Positions 33,264-42,948 of a stretch of DNA of 64,000 nucleotides are shown here, piece after piece; position 1 is the first letter of the stretch, and every line of letters starts with the position of its first letter. The position numbers and the translations under genes were made by a program. The notes beneath the pieces were generated by a model, which was given only the letters and a program-made list of their open reading frames with translations, was not told where the DNA came from and ran no database searches. Origin of the DNA: JBNKWA01 sp050299555 (GTDB taxonomy: Bacteria; Pseudomonadota; Alphaproteobacteria; Rhodobacterales; Rhodobacteraceae); the NCBI GenBank assembly GCA_050299555.1, contig JBNKWA010000008.1, forward strand, positions 1 to 64,000, in the 5' to 3' direction.

Positions 33264-34136
33264 GTGCACCCGGCACCTTCGATCATTCTTTTCACCGTCC
33301 TGACCGGCCTCGGCTTCGGGTTGATGATCTGGCTTGGGCTTGCGCCGCTGCCTGAAGAGAGGGGCACGGCAGCCCTGTCCGCGGTGCTCGCGCTGGGGCT
33401 GGCGTGTGCCGGGCTCCTTGCCTCGACGTTCCATCTTCGCAATCCGCAGCGCGCACTGCTTGCCTTCAGCCAGTGGCGCTCGTCCTGGCTCAGCCGCGAG
33501 GCCGTCCTGGCGGCGCTCGCGATCGCCTTCTTCGCCACGTATGCCGGCCTGTGGGTGCTGGCGGGGGCGCGGGTGGTTGCCTTGGGCTGGCTGGCAGCCG
33601 GTCTGGCCTTCGCCACGGTCTTTGCAACGTCGATGATTTACGCCCAGTTGCGCGCCGTCCCGCGGTGGCACCGCGGCCTGGTGCCGCCGCTCTTTCTTGG
33701 CCACGCGCTTTGCGGCGGTGCACTCCTGTCGGGTCGCGTTGGCGCAGCCCTGATCCTGTTGGCCCTTTGGGGTCTTTTGCAGCTTGCAGCCTTCCACCGC
33801 GGCGACAGGGCGCTGGCCAGGTCCGGCAGCAGCATCGGAACCGCCACCGGACTGGACGCGCTCGGTCGGGTCAGGCTGTTGGAGCCGCCGCATACCGGGC
33901 CGAACTATCTCCTCCGCGAGATGGTCTTCGTCATCGGCCGCAAACACGCGAGCAAGCTGCGGGTCATCGGCGTCGCCCTGGCCGTCGTTGTCCCAATGGG
34001 GTTGCTTTCGCTCGGCCTCGGCTACTGGGTCGCGGTGCCCGCCGTGGCCTCACATGTCGCGGGTGCCCTTGTCCTGCGCTGGTTGTTCTTCGCCGAGGCC
34101 GAACACGTGGTCGGCTTCTACTACGACCGGCGCTGA
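33264..34136 (+). CDS. soeC: Sulfite dehydrogenase membrane anchor SoeC (DmsC family)
   Basis: A 290-residue membrane protein with about eight hydrophobic helices and the DmsC-type motif FHLRNPQRALLAFSQWRSSWLSREA. It anchors the SoeAB part to the cytoplasmic membrane and passes electrons to quinone. Translation begins at GTG 33264, two bases after the soeB stop codon begins its overlap region, giving tight coupling. Completes a soeABC operon for oxidation of sulfite to sulfate. Confidence 0.9.
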   Translation: MHPAPSIILFTVLTGLGFGLMIWLGLAPLPEERGTAALSAVLALGLACAGLLASTFHLRNPQRALLAFSQWRSSWLSREAVLAALAIAFFATYAGLWVLAGARVVALGWLAAGLAFATVFATSMIYAQLRAVPRWHRGLVPPLFLGHALCGGALLSGRVGAALILLALWGLLQLAAFHRGDRALARSGSSIGTATGLDALGRVRLLEPPHTGPNYLLREMVFVIGRKHASKLRVIGVALAVVVPMGLLSLGLGYWVAVPAVASHVAGALVLRWLFFAEAEHVVGFYYDRR

Positions 34137-34153
34137 CCAATTGGCGTGGCGTG

Positions 34154-34732
34154 TCAGGCCACCGAGAGCTTTCGCACCGTATCGCCGATACTGATGGTGC
34201 CATCGCGCACCACGCGGCCATATATCCCCCGCAGGCGGTTGGCCTTTCCGGGCCCGGTATTGACGAAGATGCAGGCATCTCGACCAAAGCGGTCGATGAA
34301 CTTCTGACAGCCGTTATGCGGCTCGGCGGTGATCTCGAGCTCGGCCTCGCCAATGGCAAGCCGCGTGCCCGGCGGCAGGTTGTCCGCCGACAGGTCCATG
34401 TCGATCATCAGGTTGTCGCCGGCCAGCGCCCAGTGCGCCCGGTCACCGGCAATAAGCTCGATGGCACGCGCATTCATGATGCAGATCTGCACGTCCGGGT
34501 GCGGCCGGCCGTCCTCGGTCGATATATGGCAGCCGCGGTTCCAGTGATCGCCCGGAATGCCGTTTGCAAGACTGATGCGAACGGACTGCGGCGTTTCGCG
34601 CAGGTCGTGTTCGGGACGGCGGACGATCATGTCCAGTCTCCCAACGTCCTTCGGCGCGGCCAGGATGTGCGGCAACCCGGCCTCAAGCTCGGCGCGGGTC
34701 AAATGGCGGGGCGATGTTTCGACGGTGTCCAT
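34154..34732 (-). CDS. MOSC-domain protein
   Basis: A 192-residue MOSC-domain protein, related to the sulfur-carrier C-terminal domain of molybdenum cofactor sulfurase. The core IRISLANGIPGDHW, AGDNLMIDMDLSADNLPPG and the conserved Cys in EPHNGCQKFIDRFG are visible. MOSC proteins bind Mo cofactor or move sulfur. Location next to the molybdoenzyme operon soeABC (convergent, 17-bp gap) fits. Start could also be 34804, 24 codons earlier; neither has a good ribosome-binding site. Confidence 0.8.
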   Translation of the reverse strand: MDTVETSPRHLTRAELEAGLPHILAAPKDVGRLDMIVRRPEHDLRETPQSVRISLANGIPGDHWNRGCHISTEDGRPHPDVQICIMNARAIELIAGDRAHWALAGDNLMIDMDLSADNLPPGTRLAIGEAELEITAEPHNGCQKFIDRFGRDACIFVNTGPGKANRLRGIYGRVVRDGTISIGDTVRKLSVA

Positions 34733-35018
34733 GCCGGCACGAATAGCACGGTCAGCGACCGGGTTGAATGCCTCAGGAAACGCCCGGAAGTTCGCGCGCG
34801 ACATTGGCGAAGGTCGAGACCCCCAGCGGGATCAGCGCCTCGGGAAAATCGTGGTCCGCCGGTGGATCATCGGCTGGTCCTCTCCGGCGCCCATGGGGAT
34901 GTCGCCCGCACCGATCCGAATCCCGGCGGCGGCGACGCCGCGTCCCGGCACGGCAGCAGTGCAGGCACTTCCCGCCAGCGGTCGCAGCCCGCGTCCGCCC
35001 ATGCAACACGCAGCCCGC

Positions 35019-36257
35019 TCACGGCTCGACCGCGTTGGCGGGGTTGTACTTCGCCAGCAGCTCCTGCGAATTCTGGAAAAGCCGCTTCACGTTGCGTGCC
35101 GCCTGGCGGATGCGCTGCTCGTTCTCGACCAGGCCGATGCGAACGAAACCCTCGCCGTATTCGCCAAAGCCGACACCCGGCGCAACCGCCACCTCCGCCT
35201 CGGTCAGCAGCATCTTCGAGAAGCCCATCGAGCCAAGCGCCGAGAACGCCGGCGGGACCGGGGCCCAGGCGAACATGGTCGCTGGCGGGGCCGGAATCTG
35301 CCAACCGGCGCGCGACATCGATTCGATCAGCACATCGCGCCGCGACTTGTAGACCGAGCGGATCTTGCCGACGCAGTCCTGCGGCCCGTTCAGCGCCGCC
35401 GCGGCGGCCACCTGAACCGGGGTGAACGCACCATAGTCGAGGTAGCTCTTGATCCTTGTAAGCGCACCGATCAGCCGCTGGTTGCCGACCGCAAAGCCCA
35501 TCCGCCAGCCGGGCATCGAATAGGTCTTCGACAGCGAGGTGAACTCCACCGCCACATCCTTGGCCCCTTCGATCTGAAGAAGGGAAGGCGGCGGATTATC
35601 GTCGAAATAGATCTCGGCATAGGCGAGATCCGACAGCACCCAGACATGGTGCTTCTTCGCGAACGCCACCAGATCGCGATAGAAGTCGAGGTCGCAGACC
35701 TGCGCGGTGGGGTTGGACGGGAAATTGACCACGACCGCGACCGGCTTCGGCACCGAATGGATCACGGCGCGCTCGAGCGCGCGCAGAAAGGCCTCGGGGT
35801 TGAACCGGCCATCCTCCAGCGCGGCCACGTGACGCAACGTGCCGCCCGCAATCATGAAGCCGTAGGGATGGATCGGATAGCTCGGGTTCGGCACCAGTAC
35901 CACGTCGCCCGGTGCGGTAATCGCCATCGCAAGGTTGGCGAGCCCTTCCTTGGACCCGAGCGTCGCAATCACCTCGGTCTCGGGATCCAGCGTCACGCCG
36001 AACCGACGCTGGTAATAGCCGGCCTGCGCACGGCGAAGGCCGCCAATACCCTTCGATGCAGAGTAGCGATGCGTTCGGGCCCGCCGCACGGTTTCGACCA
36101 GCTTCTCGACAATGTGCTCGGGCGTGTCCATGTCCGGGTTGCCCATGCCGAAGTCGATGATGTCCATGCCCTCGGCACGGTACTTGGCCTTCAGCCGATT
36201 CACCTCGGCAAAGACGTAGGGTGGAAGGCGTTTGATTCGGTAGAATTCTTCTGACAT
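35019..36257 (-). CDS. PLP-dependent aminotransferase (class I, AlaC/DapL-like)
   Basis: A 412-residue fold-type I aminotransferase. It opens with RIKRLPPYVFAEVNRLKAKYRAEGMDIIDFGMGNPDMDTP, has the PLP-phosphate contacts SKEGLANLAMA, NFPSNPTAQV, SDLAYAEIYFD, and the Schiff-base lysine in SLSKTYSMPGWRMGF. These features match the AlaC-type alanine aminotransferase and the related LL-diaminopimelate aminotransferase group. Between it and the MOSC gene lie about 285 bp where I see no gene. Confidence 0.88.
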   Translation of the reverse strand: MSEEFYRIKRLPPYVFAEVNRLKAKYRAEGMDIIDFGMGNPDMDTPEHIVEKLVETVRRARTHRYSASKGIGGLRRAQAGYYQRRFGVTLDPETEVIATLGSKEGLANLAMAITAPGDVVLVPNPSYPIHPYGFMIAGGTLRHVAALEDGRFNPEAFLRALERAVIHSVPKPVAVVVNFPSNPTAQVCDLDFYRDLVAFAKKHHVWVLSDLAYAEIYFDDNPPPSLLQIEGAKDVAVEFTSLSKTYSMPGWRMGFAVGNQRLIGALTRIKSYLDYGAFTPVQVAAAAALNGPQDCVGKIRSVYKSRRDVLIESMSRAGWQIPAPPATMFAWAPVPPAFSALGSMGFSKMLLTEAEVAVAPGVGFGEYGEGFVRIGLVENEQRIRQAARNVKRLFQNSQELLAKYNPANAVEP

Positions 36258-36323
36258 GGCGGCCCCGGCAGGTCTTGACGTGCGGGCTTATAGGGCGGCT
36301 TGCGATCGCAGACCAGCCGTCGA

Positions 36324-36614
36324 TCAGCTACCATCGCCCAGCGCTGCTGCCCGGGCTCTCAGTGACGCCGCGCGGGCAAGCAGGGCATCGGCACCCTCGG
36401 CTTCGTTCGGGCCGTCCGGCGGTGGCTCGGCAAAGGCACCGGCCGGTACCAACTCCGGCCAGGCAGCCCCAGGTCCGGCACTCGAGGAAGCCGCCTGCGC
36501 GCCCGCCTCATCGGCAACCGGGGTGCAGCCTGTCGCCGCAAGCGTCGCCGCCAGGAAAAGCGTGGGAAGTCGCCACAAGGTAGTGGTGATCCCACTGAGA
36601 ATTCGCGCTACCAT
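36324..36614 (-). CDS. Small lipoprotein of unknown function
   Basis: A 96-residue product whose signal (LWRLPTLFLAATLAATGC) ends in a lipobox LAATGC, with a low-complexity Ala/Gly/Pro/Glu-rich mature part. Upstream in-frame starts would lengthen the signal region unusually, so the ATG ending at 36614 is preferred. It is divergent from phaC and upstream of the aminotransferase. Confidence 0.65.
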   Translation of the reverse strand: MVARILSGITTTLWRLPTLFLAATLAATGCTPVADEAGAQAASSSAGPGAAWPELVPAGAFAEPPPDGPNEAEGADALLARAASLRARAAALGDGS

Positions 36615-36734
36615 CTTGCAAGTCTCTCGCGTCGGTCGGACAACCGCCGCCGCGCCGACACGTATCGGCTGACGGGACCGGGTTACGATAGTGACGGCAA
36701 CGACCGTCGGCAACGGAGGAGCGAGGCGATTCAC

Positions 36735-38570
36735 ATGACAGACGCACGGGAGGCCACCAAGTCAGGTGAAGACAATGCTACCCTCGTGGAACAGGGGCAG
36801 GAGGTGGCCCAGAACCTCGTCGAAGCCATGGACCTCGGCCACAAGATCTGGGCGCTCTATCTTGCCAGGCAGGCCGAGCAGCCGATCCCGACCTCGGTCG
36901 ATCCGTTGAACACCTTGCCAGCCTTCTCGGGCCTGGCACGCACGCTGCTCGATCACCCGCGCGAGGTGGCTGACGCCACGCTGGCACTCTGGGACGCACA
37001 AAACGCCCTGTGGCAAAAATCCGCACTGAAGTGGCTGGGAGGCGGAAAGGAGCCCAATGACGCACCGCCGCCGCCCTTCATGGAAAAGCCGGGCAAGCGT
37101 TTCCAGCACCACGAATGGACCGACAACGCCCTCTACGATTACGTGAAGCAGGCCTACCTGCTCAACGCCGGCTGGATGAACAACCTGGTAAGCAGCGTCG
37201 GCAAGATGGATCCCCGGGCTCGCCGGAAGGCAGAATTCTATACCCGCGCCTTCGTCGAGGCGATGAACCCGGCGAACTTCTTCGCACTGAACCCCGAGGT
37301 CCTTGAGGCGACCCAGCACGAACGCGGCGCCAACCTGGTCCGGGGCATGCGAATGATGCTCGAGGACATGGAACGGGGCAAGGGCGAGCTCTTGATCCGG
37401 CAGACCGACATGGATGCCTTCGAGGTCGGTCGCAACATGGCCGTCACCCCGGGCGCGGTCATCTTCCGCAACGATCTGTTCGAGCTGATCCAGTATGCGC
37501 CGTCCACCGAGAAGGTCCGTGCACGCCCGCTGCTGATCATTCCGCCCTGGATCAACAAGTACTACGTCATGGACCTGAACCAGAAGAAAAGCATGATGCG
37601 ATGGCTGGTGGCCCAGGGGCATACCGTCTTCGTTGTCTCCTGGGTCAATCCGGATGAACGTCAGGCCAGCGAGACATGGGACAGCTACCTGACCAAGGGT
37701 GCGCTGACGGCCATCGACAAGGTGCTTGAGGAAACCGGCGAGAAAAGCCTCGACCTGGCCTCCTACTGCATCGGCGGAACTCTTGCGGGCACGCTTCTGG
37801 CCTATCTTGGAAAGACCAGGGACAAGCGGGTTGCCTCGGCCACCTTCTTCACGGCGCAGCTCGACTTCGCCGACGCGGGTGAGTTGCAGGTCTTCGTCGA
37901 CGACCAGACCATTCGGGCGGTCGGCGAAGAGATGGAAAAGGGCTACCTGCCGGCACGAAAGATGGCGGCGGCCTTCAACCTGCTCCGTTCCAACGACCTG
38001 ATCTGGTCATACGTGGTCTCGAACTACCTCCTGGGCAAGGAACCATTCCCCTTCGACCTGCTCTACTGGAACGCCGATTCCACGGCGATGCCGGCCAACG
38101 TGCATCACTTCTATCTCGATAATTTCTACGACAAGAACCGCTTCGCCGAAGGCAGCCTGAGCGTGCTCGATACGCCGGTGAAACTGTCCGACATCCGCAC
38201 TCCGGTGTACCACGTCGCAACGCGTGAGGATCACATTGCCCCGGCACCTTCGGTCTATCGTGGTGCACGGATGATGACTGGCGCCAAGGTGCGCTACATT
38301 CTGTCAGGGTCCGGCCATATCGCCGGCGTCATCAACCCGCCGGATCTCGGCAAGTACCAGTTCTGGACCAACGAAGACCTGGCCCCTGAAACGCTCGAGG
38401 GCTGGCTGGCCGGAGCGACCGAGACCGCCGGAAGCTGGTGGCCCGATTGGGATGCTTGGCTGAAGGCCCAGCACGGCCGTCAGGTGCCGGCGCGTGAGCC
38501 GGGAGCACGTCTGGGGAGGCTCGCCGACGCGCCGGGCGACTATGTGCGGGTCCGGTTCGACAAGCGCTGA
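36735..38570 (+). CDS. phaC: Class I poly(3-hydroxyalkanoate) synthase
   Basis: A 611-residue class I PHA synthase that polymerises (R)-3-hydroxyacyl-CoA on the granule surface. The catalytic triad is visible: Cys in the lipase-box-like SYCIGGTLAG, Asp in ATREDHIAPAPS, and His in SGSGHIAGVINPP. PPWINKYYVMDL and WNADSTAMPANVHHFYL are further family blocks. No phaZ, phasin or phaR is adjacent; the phaJ-like hydratase that could supply monomer is at 55.8 kb. Confidence 0.96.
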   Translation: MTDAREATKSGEDNATLVEQGQEVAQNLVEAMDLGHKIWALYLARQAEQPIPTSVDPLNTLPAFSGLARTLLDHPREVADATLALWDAQNALWQKSALKWLGGGKEPNDAPPPPFMEKPGKRFQHHEWTDNALYDYVKQAYLLNAGWMNNLVSSVGKMDPRARRKAEFYTRAFVEAMNPANFFALNPEVLEATQHERGANLVRGMRMMLEDMERGKGELLIRQTDMDAFEVGRNMAVTPGAVIFRNDLFELIQYAPSTEKVRARPLLIIPPWINKYYVMDLNQKKSMMRWLVAQGHTVFVVSWVNPDERQASETWDSYLTKGALTAIDKVLEETGEKSLDLASYCIGGTLAGTLLAYLGKTRDKRVASATFFTAQLDFADAGELQVFVDDQTIRAVGEEMEKGYLPARKMAAAFNLLRSNDLIWSYVVSNYLLGKEPFPFDLLYWNADSTAMPANVHHFYLDNFYDKNRFAEGSLSVLDTPVKLSDIRTPVYHVATREDHIAPAPSVYRGARMMTGAKVRYILSGSGHIAGVINPPDLGKYQFWTNEDLAPETLEGWLAGATETAGSWWPDWDAWLKAQHGRQVPAREPGARLGRLADAPGDYVRVRFDKR

Positions 38571-38578
38571 GGCTGTCG

Positions 38579-39496
38579 CTACTTGGCGGCGGGCGCGGTC
38601 GCGGCGGGCTGGGTATCGATTGCCGGTATGGCCTGAAGGTACGCGGCTATGGCGTCACGGTCGCCGGGCGGCAGTTGCGAGATATTGGCGACCACCTCCA
38701 CCATGCTCCCACCCACGGAGTCGAAATCCGGCGTGAATCCGGTCTCGAGGAAATACGCAATGTCGGCGGCCGCCCAACTGCCGACGTTCTTGCCTCCGGG
38801 GGTGATGTTAGGAATGACGCCGGGTCCCTCGGGATTCGGCGCCCCACCCAGCCACTGGCCGGTCTTGAGGCCACCGATCATGTCGCGCGGCGTGTGGCAC
38901 TCGGCGCAGTGGCCCGGACCTTCAACCAGATAGCGCCCACGCAAGAGCTGGGGATCATCGCCCACCACCATCACCGGGCCGGGATCGAGATACAAGAGCT
39001 TCCACAGACCAAGGCCGCGCCGGATATTGAACGGAAACCCAAGCGCATGTCCGGGCGGCTGGCTGTCGCTCGGCGGCAGGGTCATGATGTAGCCCTGCAG
39101 GTCCAGCAGGTCCTCGTCCGTCATTCGGGCATAGGACGTGTAGGGGAAGGCCGGGTAATAGTGCTGCCCCTCCGGGCTCGTGCCGTGCTTGAGCGCTGTC
39201 ACGAAGTCGGCCTGCGACCAACCCCCGATCCCCTCTTCAGACGGAGAAATGTTCGGAACGGTGAAGGTCCCGAAGGGCGTCGCAAGCTGCAGCCCGCCCG
39301 CCAGCACGAGGCGCGCCTCATCCTTGGCACCCGGCGCGGCATGGCAGCCTGCGCAGCCACCGGCGTGAAATACCAACTCTCCATTGGCCAGGTCCGGGGC
39401 GCGCGTCGGCAGTTCCGCTGCGGACACGCGCTCGGGTTGCGTGAGGTAAAGGCCCACCGACGCCGCCACCACGGCGGCGGCGGTCAGCCAGGCCAA
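38579..39496 (-). CDS. Membrane-anchored diheme cytochrome c
   Basis: A 305-residue electron carrier with two heme c motifs, CAGCH and CAECH, each in a cytochrome c domain with a distal methionine candidate. The N-terminal hydrophobic segment (WLTAAAVVAASVGLYL) is either a signal or an anchor. The only standard start in frame is TTG (39496); the codons before it (RYRRLL) would make a good basic signal start and run back to CTG 39514, just after the stop of the cytochrome c' gene, so initiation may be non-canonical and coupled. Resembles alcohol-dehydrogenase-type cytochromes. Confidence 0.85.
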   Translation of the reverse strand: MAWLTAAAVVAASVGLYLTQPERVSAAELPTRAPDLANGELVFHAGGCAGCHAAPGAKDEARLVLAGGLQLATPFGTFTVPNISPSEEGIGGWSQADFVTALKHGTSPEGQHYYPAFPYTSYARMTDEDLLDLQGYIMTLPPSDSQPPGHALGFPFNIRRGLGLWKLLYLDPGPVMVVGDDPQLLRGRYLVEGPGHCAECHTPRDMIGGLKTGQWLGGAPNPEGPGVIPNITPGGKNVGSWAAADIAYFLETGFTPDFDSVGGSMVEVVANISQLPPGDRDAIAAYLQAIPAIDTQPAATAPAAK

Positions 39497-39517
39497 TAGG
39501 CGTCGGTAGCGCAGCGC

Positions 39518-39958
39518 CTATTCCTTCTTCAGCCGATAGTTCTCGTGGCAGCCCTTGCAGTTTTCACCAAGCTGCGCGAGCACCGTCTGAACGCCTGCCT
39601 CGTCCTGAGGGTTGGCGGCCACGGCGGCATCGATGTCGGCGATGAACTTCGCCACTCTGGCGTCGAAATCAGCCCTGTTCTCCCAGATCGCCGGCGCGGC
39701 CTGGCTTTCCGGGTCCGCCGAGCCCTCCGGGAACAGGTTCGGAAGATCGGCATCGGCCGCCTGCATCTCCAGCAGGACGGCATTCACGGCGGCAGCGTCG
39801 AAGGCAGTGGTGCCCTTGAGCATGTCGCCCATGGTCTTGGCAGCCTTGCCGTTGACCTTCATGACCGCTTGCCGCTGCTTGTAGGGCTCGTCCTGGGCCG
39901 TTGCCATTCCAGCGGCCAGCGTCAGGCCGACGATCAGAGCTACCGTCGCGTGTTTCAT
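39518..39958 (-). CDS. cycP: Cytochrome c'
   Basis: A 146-residue periplasmic four-helix cytochrome. It has a signal peptide (MKHATVALIVGLTLAAGMATA) and the single heme motif near the C-terminus, CKGCHENYRLKK, which is diagnostic for cytochrome c'. These proteins bind NO or CO and may buffer nitric oxide. It is followed directly by the diheme cytochrome gene on the same strand. Confidence 0.9.
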   Translation of the reverse strand: MKHATVALIVGLTLAAGMATAQDEPYKQRQAVMKVNGKAAKTMGDMLKGTTAFDAAAVNAVLLEMQAADADLPNLFPEGSADPESQAAPAIWENRADFDARVAKFIADIDAAVAANPQDEAGVQTVLAQLGENCKGCHENYRLKKE

Positions 39959-40269
39959 CTCGGTCCCCGTCTTTTTTGGCTGAACTTGCTCGAACGAGCG
40001 TGAAGAATGCTCTTTCGCCGCGCGACCTTAACTGCCCCTCGCCGCGAAGCAATTCAACATTTCTTGTGTTCCCCATCGGCTCGGTGGACAGGGCACGCCT
40101 GAAGTTCCGTGCCACCGCTCGGAGAGGATCGGCGATCCTTTGCCAAACCGCTCGGCGCGCTGATCCGTCGCTGCATTGTCACGCCGTGGTATTATATGAT
40201 TGATGGCAAAACAGCAGGCCGGGCTGCCGCTGAAACGGCACCTCGGCCAGGGGATAGGAAGTTCCGGCC
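39959..40269. other. 311-bp divergent promoter region
   Basis: Gene-free interval between the cytochrome c' gene and the acyltransferase gene. It has an AT-rich patch at about 40190-40215 (GGTATTATATGATTGATGG) that could be a -10 region for the plus-strand gene. I see no other structure. Confidence 0.4.
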
Positions 40270-41142
40270 ATGCGTGAAAGGGTTGATCCGCTGATCGCCG
40301 AGCGGGCGCCGTGGCTCTACCGCCGCCTCCCGGGAGTGCGCAGCATCCGCGGTCTGCTGCATCTCATGCTCGGCTACGACAGGACGATTCGGATCGCCGA
40401 AGGCCTCGATCCACTGCCCGCACCCGAGCTGATGGACCGCCTGGCCGAGATGATCGCACTCAATGTCGAGGCCCAGGGGGTCGAGCACGTCCCCCCAAGC
40501 GGGCCGGCAATGGTCGTTTGCAATCACCCGACAGGCATTGCCGACGGGATCATCCTGTGGTCGATCCTCAGACACCGCCGCCCGGACCTGTTCTTCTTCG
40601 CCAATCGCGACGCGATCCGCGTGATGCCGCAACTGTCGGACATCATCGCGCCGGTGGAATGGCGCAAGGACAAACGAACCCACGGATCAAACAAGGAAAC
40701 CCTGATGTATGCGGCCCAGGCGTTCCGCGAGAACCGCCTGGCAGTACTGTTTCCCTCCGGCCGTTTGGCCAAGCGCCGCGGCTTGAAGCTTTACGAACGC
40801 CCGTGGATGCCGTCCGCGGCGATGCTTGCGCGCAAGTACGAACTGCCCGTCGTGCCAATGCACATTACCGCCCGCAACTCGGCGCTGTTCTACCTCTTCG
40901 ATGCGATCCACGCGACGCTCAGGGACGTCACGCTGTTCCACGAGGTGATCAACAAGGCCGATCACCGGTTCGCGATACGCATCGATCGCCCACTGGACGG
41001 CGGGGCCCTGCCCAAGGACCCGGTTCTGGCGACCGAGCAACTCTTCCGGGCCACGATGATGGCCGGTCAGGGGGGCGAATACTCCGTGCTGATCCCCAAG
41101 GGTCGCAACCGTGGCGTGCGCGGCCCTGTCTTCGGGCGCTGA
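40270..41142 (+). CDS. Glycerolipid acyltransferase (PlsC-like)
   Basis: A 290-residue acyltransferase of the PlsC superfamily. The catalytic block is CNHPTGIADGI, with a second substrate-binding block LAVLFPSGRLAKRRG and a later VVPMHITARNS. The HxnD spacing is one residue longer than classical HX4D, as seen in the GNAT-unrelated subfamily carrying NHPTGIADG. Such enzymes acylate lysophosphatidate or ornithine lipids at the inner membrane. Stands alone; substrate unassigned. Confidence 0.82.
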   Translation: MRERVDPLIAERAPWLYRRLPGVRSIRGLLHLMLGYDRTIRIAEGLDPLPAPELMDRLAEMIALNVEAQGVEHVPPSGPAMVVCNHPTGIADGIILWSILRHRRPDLFFFANRDAIRVMPQLSDIIAPVEWRKDKRTHGSNKETLMYAAQAFRENRLAVLFPSGRLAKRRGLKLYERPWMPSAAMLARKYELPVVPMHITARNSALFYLFDAIHATLRDVTLFHEVINKADHRFAIRIDRPLDGGALPKDPVLATEQLFRATMMAGQGGEYSVLIPKGRNRGVRGPVFGR

Positions 41143-41264
41143 TCCGCACCATCGACGCCGATTTTTTTTCGATCCGGAGCCGCGACCTTGACGCGCCTCA
41201 TAGACTGCGCGCGACCGCAGCCCTAGGGTGGGGACGAGGGAAAGACTACCGGGGTTAGATACCT

Positions 41265-42611
41265 ATGCTACCAGCCGGCACGCACAGTGCAGACTGCGGC
41301 TGTGATTGCTGCGCCGCGCACAGCGCGGCCGCTTTCACACCAGCCGTAACCAGTGCGACATCAGCATTGTCCACGTCATTCGTCCTGCACGGCGCCAAGT
41401 GGGGCGCCCCGGACCCCAATGCCGAGGGCGGACTGGTCTATTGGGCATTCGGCCGCGGCCTCGGCGCACTGAACATGAAGGAAGCCGCGTACCTGAACGC
41501 CGTCAGGGCGGCTTTTGACGCCTGGGAGGCCGTCGCCGATATCGAATTCGTCGAGACCACCGCATCCCAGGCATCGATTGTGGTTGCCTGGGACGACATC
41601 GACGGCCCCAACGGCTTTGTCGGGGTGACCGACTGGAACTACACTATCACGTCGGCCTCATTCAACACGATGATCGACGCCAAGATCCGTTTTGACACTG
41701 CCGACTTCGATCGTGCGGCGACCGACCTGTCATCGGACAACTTCTATGCGACCGCTGTGCACGAAGTTGGCCACGCCATCGGCCTGGGCCACATCGATAA
41801 TCCATCACAGATCATGTATGCGTACATTGGCAGCATCGACAGCCCGCAAGACGGAGACGTGACCGGCGCACAATATCTTTACGGCGCTCCGGACGGAGTC
41901 CTCGAGCGGTCCGGAACCGGATCCGCCGATGCGCTGGATTTCTCCGGCATTGGGCAGCGACTGCTAATCGACGCCTTTGGTGGCGACGACATGATCTTCG
42001 GTGGAGCAAACGACGACGACGTCAACGGCGGGCGAGGCAACGACAGGATCGACGGCGGCGGCGGAGATGACCACATCACCGATCCCGAAGGCAACGACAC
42101 CATCTCGGGCGGTAGCGGTGACGACATGATCTTCGTGTTCTCCGGAGAGAACCGCATCTTCGGCGAAAGGGGGCAAGACGTCCTGCTGGGCGGTTATGGC
42201 AATGATCGGCTCAGTGGAGGTGGCGGCCATGACCTCATCGTTGGCGATGCCGCCGCGGCGATGGTCGGGGGATGCGACCACATCATCGGCGGGCGCGGAA
42301 ACGACTTGCTGATGGGCGGCCTCGGCCCCGACGTCTTTGTGTTCCGGCCTCGGGACGGGGCCGACCGTATCGCCGCCTTCAACATCGACGAAGGGGGCAA
42401 CACGGCGACGGAAGCGACCGTGATGGGCATCGACTTCGAACTCGGCGCAGATCGGATCAAACTGGTTGGCTTCGATCTTCACTCCGTAAGTGACGTCCGC
42501 GCCGCGCTCTCTGACAAGGGTGGCAACGCGGTCTTTTCCGCCGAAGGGACGACGATCACGATCGAGGGAATCAAGAGCGCGATGCTGGAAGACGACGCAT
42601 TCATCTTTTGA
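41265..42611 (+). CDS. Secreted RTX zinc metalloprotease, matrixin type (copy 1)
   Basis: A 448-residue metzincin fused to calcium-binding repeats. The zinc motif HEVGHAIGLGH is followed by the Met-turn (IMYAYIG). From about residue 210 there are GGxGxD-type nonapeptides (GGDDMIFGGANDDDVNGGRGNDRIDGG), then a C-terminal segment ending in DDAFIF that fits a type I secretion signal. No Sec signal is present. A similar gene follows at 43479. No type I secretion ABC gene lies in the window. Confidence 0.9.
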   Translation: MLPAGTHSADCGCDCCAAHSAAAFTPAVTSATSALSTSFVLHGAKWGAPDPNAEGGLVYWAFGRGLGALNMKEAAYLNAVRAAFDAWEAVADIEFVETTASQASIVVAWDDIDGPNGFVGVTDWNYTITSASFNTMIDAKIRFDTADFDRAATDLSSDNFYATAVHEVGHAIGLGHIDNPSQIMYAYIGSIDSPQDGDVTGAQYLYGAPDGVLERSGTGSADALDFSGIGQRLLIDAFGGDDMIFGGANDDDVNGGRGNDRIDGGGGDDHITDPEGNDTISGGSGDDMIFVFSGENRIFGERGQDVLLGGYGNDRLSGGGGHDLIVGDAAAAMVGGCDHIIGGRGNDLLMGGLGPDVFVFRPRDGADRIAAFNIDEGGNTATEATVMGIDFELGADRIKLVGFDLHSVSDVRAALSDKGGNAVFSAEGTTITIEGIKSAMLEDDAFIF

Positions 42612-42948
42612 TCCAACCGCCAATCGCGACCCTTTTCGCCTGACCTCCACAGGGCCGCGCGGCAGTGCGTTGCCGCTGCCGCATCAAACAAGGACAACCG
42701 GTGGCGAAGCTCGAATGAATGCATGCCCGCCTGTGGCGAAATGGCATCAGATTGAGACTGCTGCGTGGCATTTTCGTGCCGTTCGCCACAGTGGCGCCAT
42801 ATTAACCATGTGTTGATTGGTCGTGGTTTAGTCAAATGCACCATGGCGAAGCGGGGGCGCGCCATCGGTGGACAGACTCACCAGTCGCATGCCTCCGAAA
42901 TGTCTTGTGTTGCGGGTTTCCCCGCCGAGTGCCGTATGGGGGTTTTGG
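42612..42948. other. 337-bp intergenic region
   Basis: No gene is supported between the first RTX protease and the small secreted gene. The right half is relatively AT-rich (around 42800-42850, with TTAACCATGTGTTGATTGG) and could hold a promoter. No strong repeat is seen. Confidence 0.4.

Noticed and set aside
34773..35009. Possible gene between the MOSC gene and the aminotransferase (minus strand)
   Set aside because: All three frames give Arg/Pro-rich or broken translations; fragments such as DHDFPEALIPLGVSTFANVARELPGVS do not extend into a recognisable protein. Could be a decayed remnant, but not supportable.
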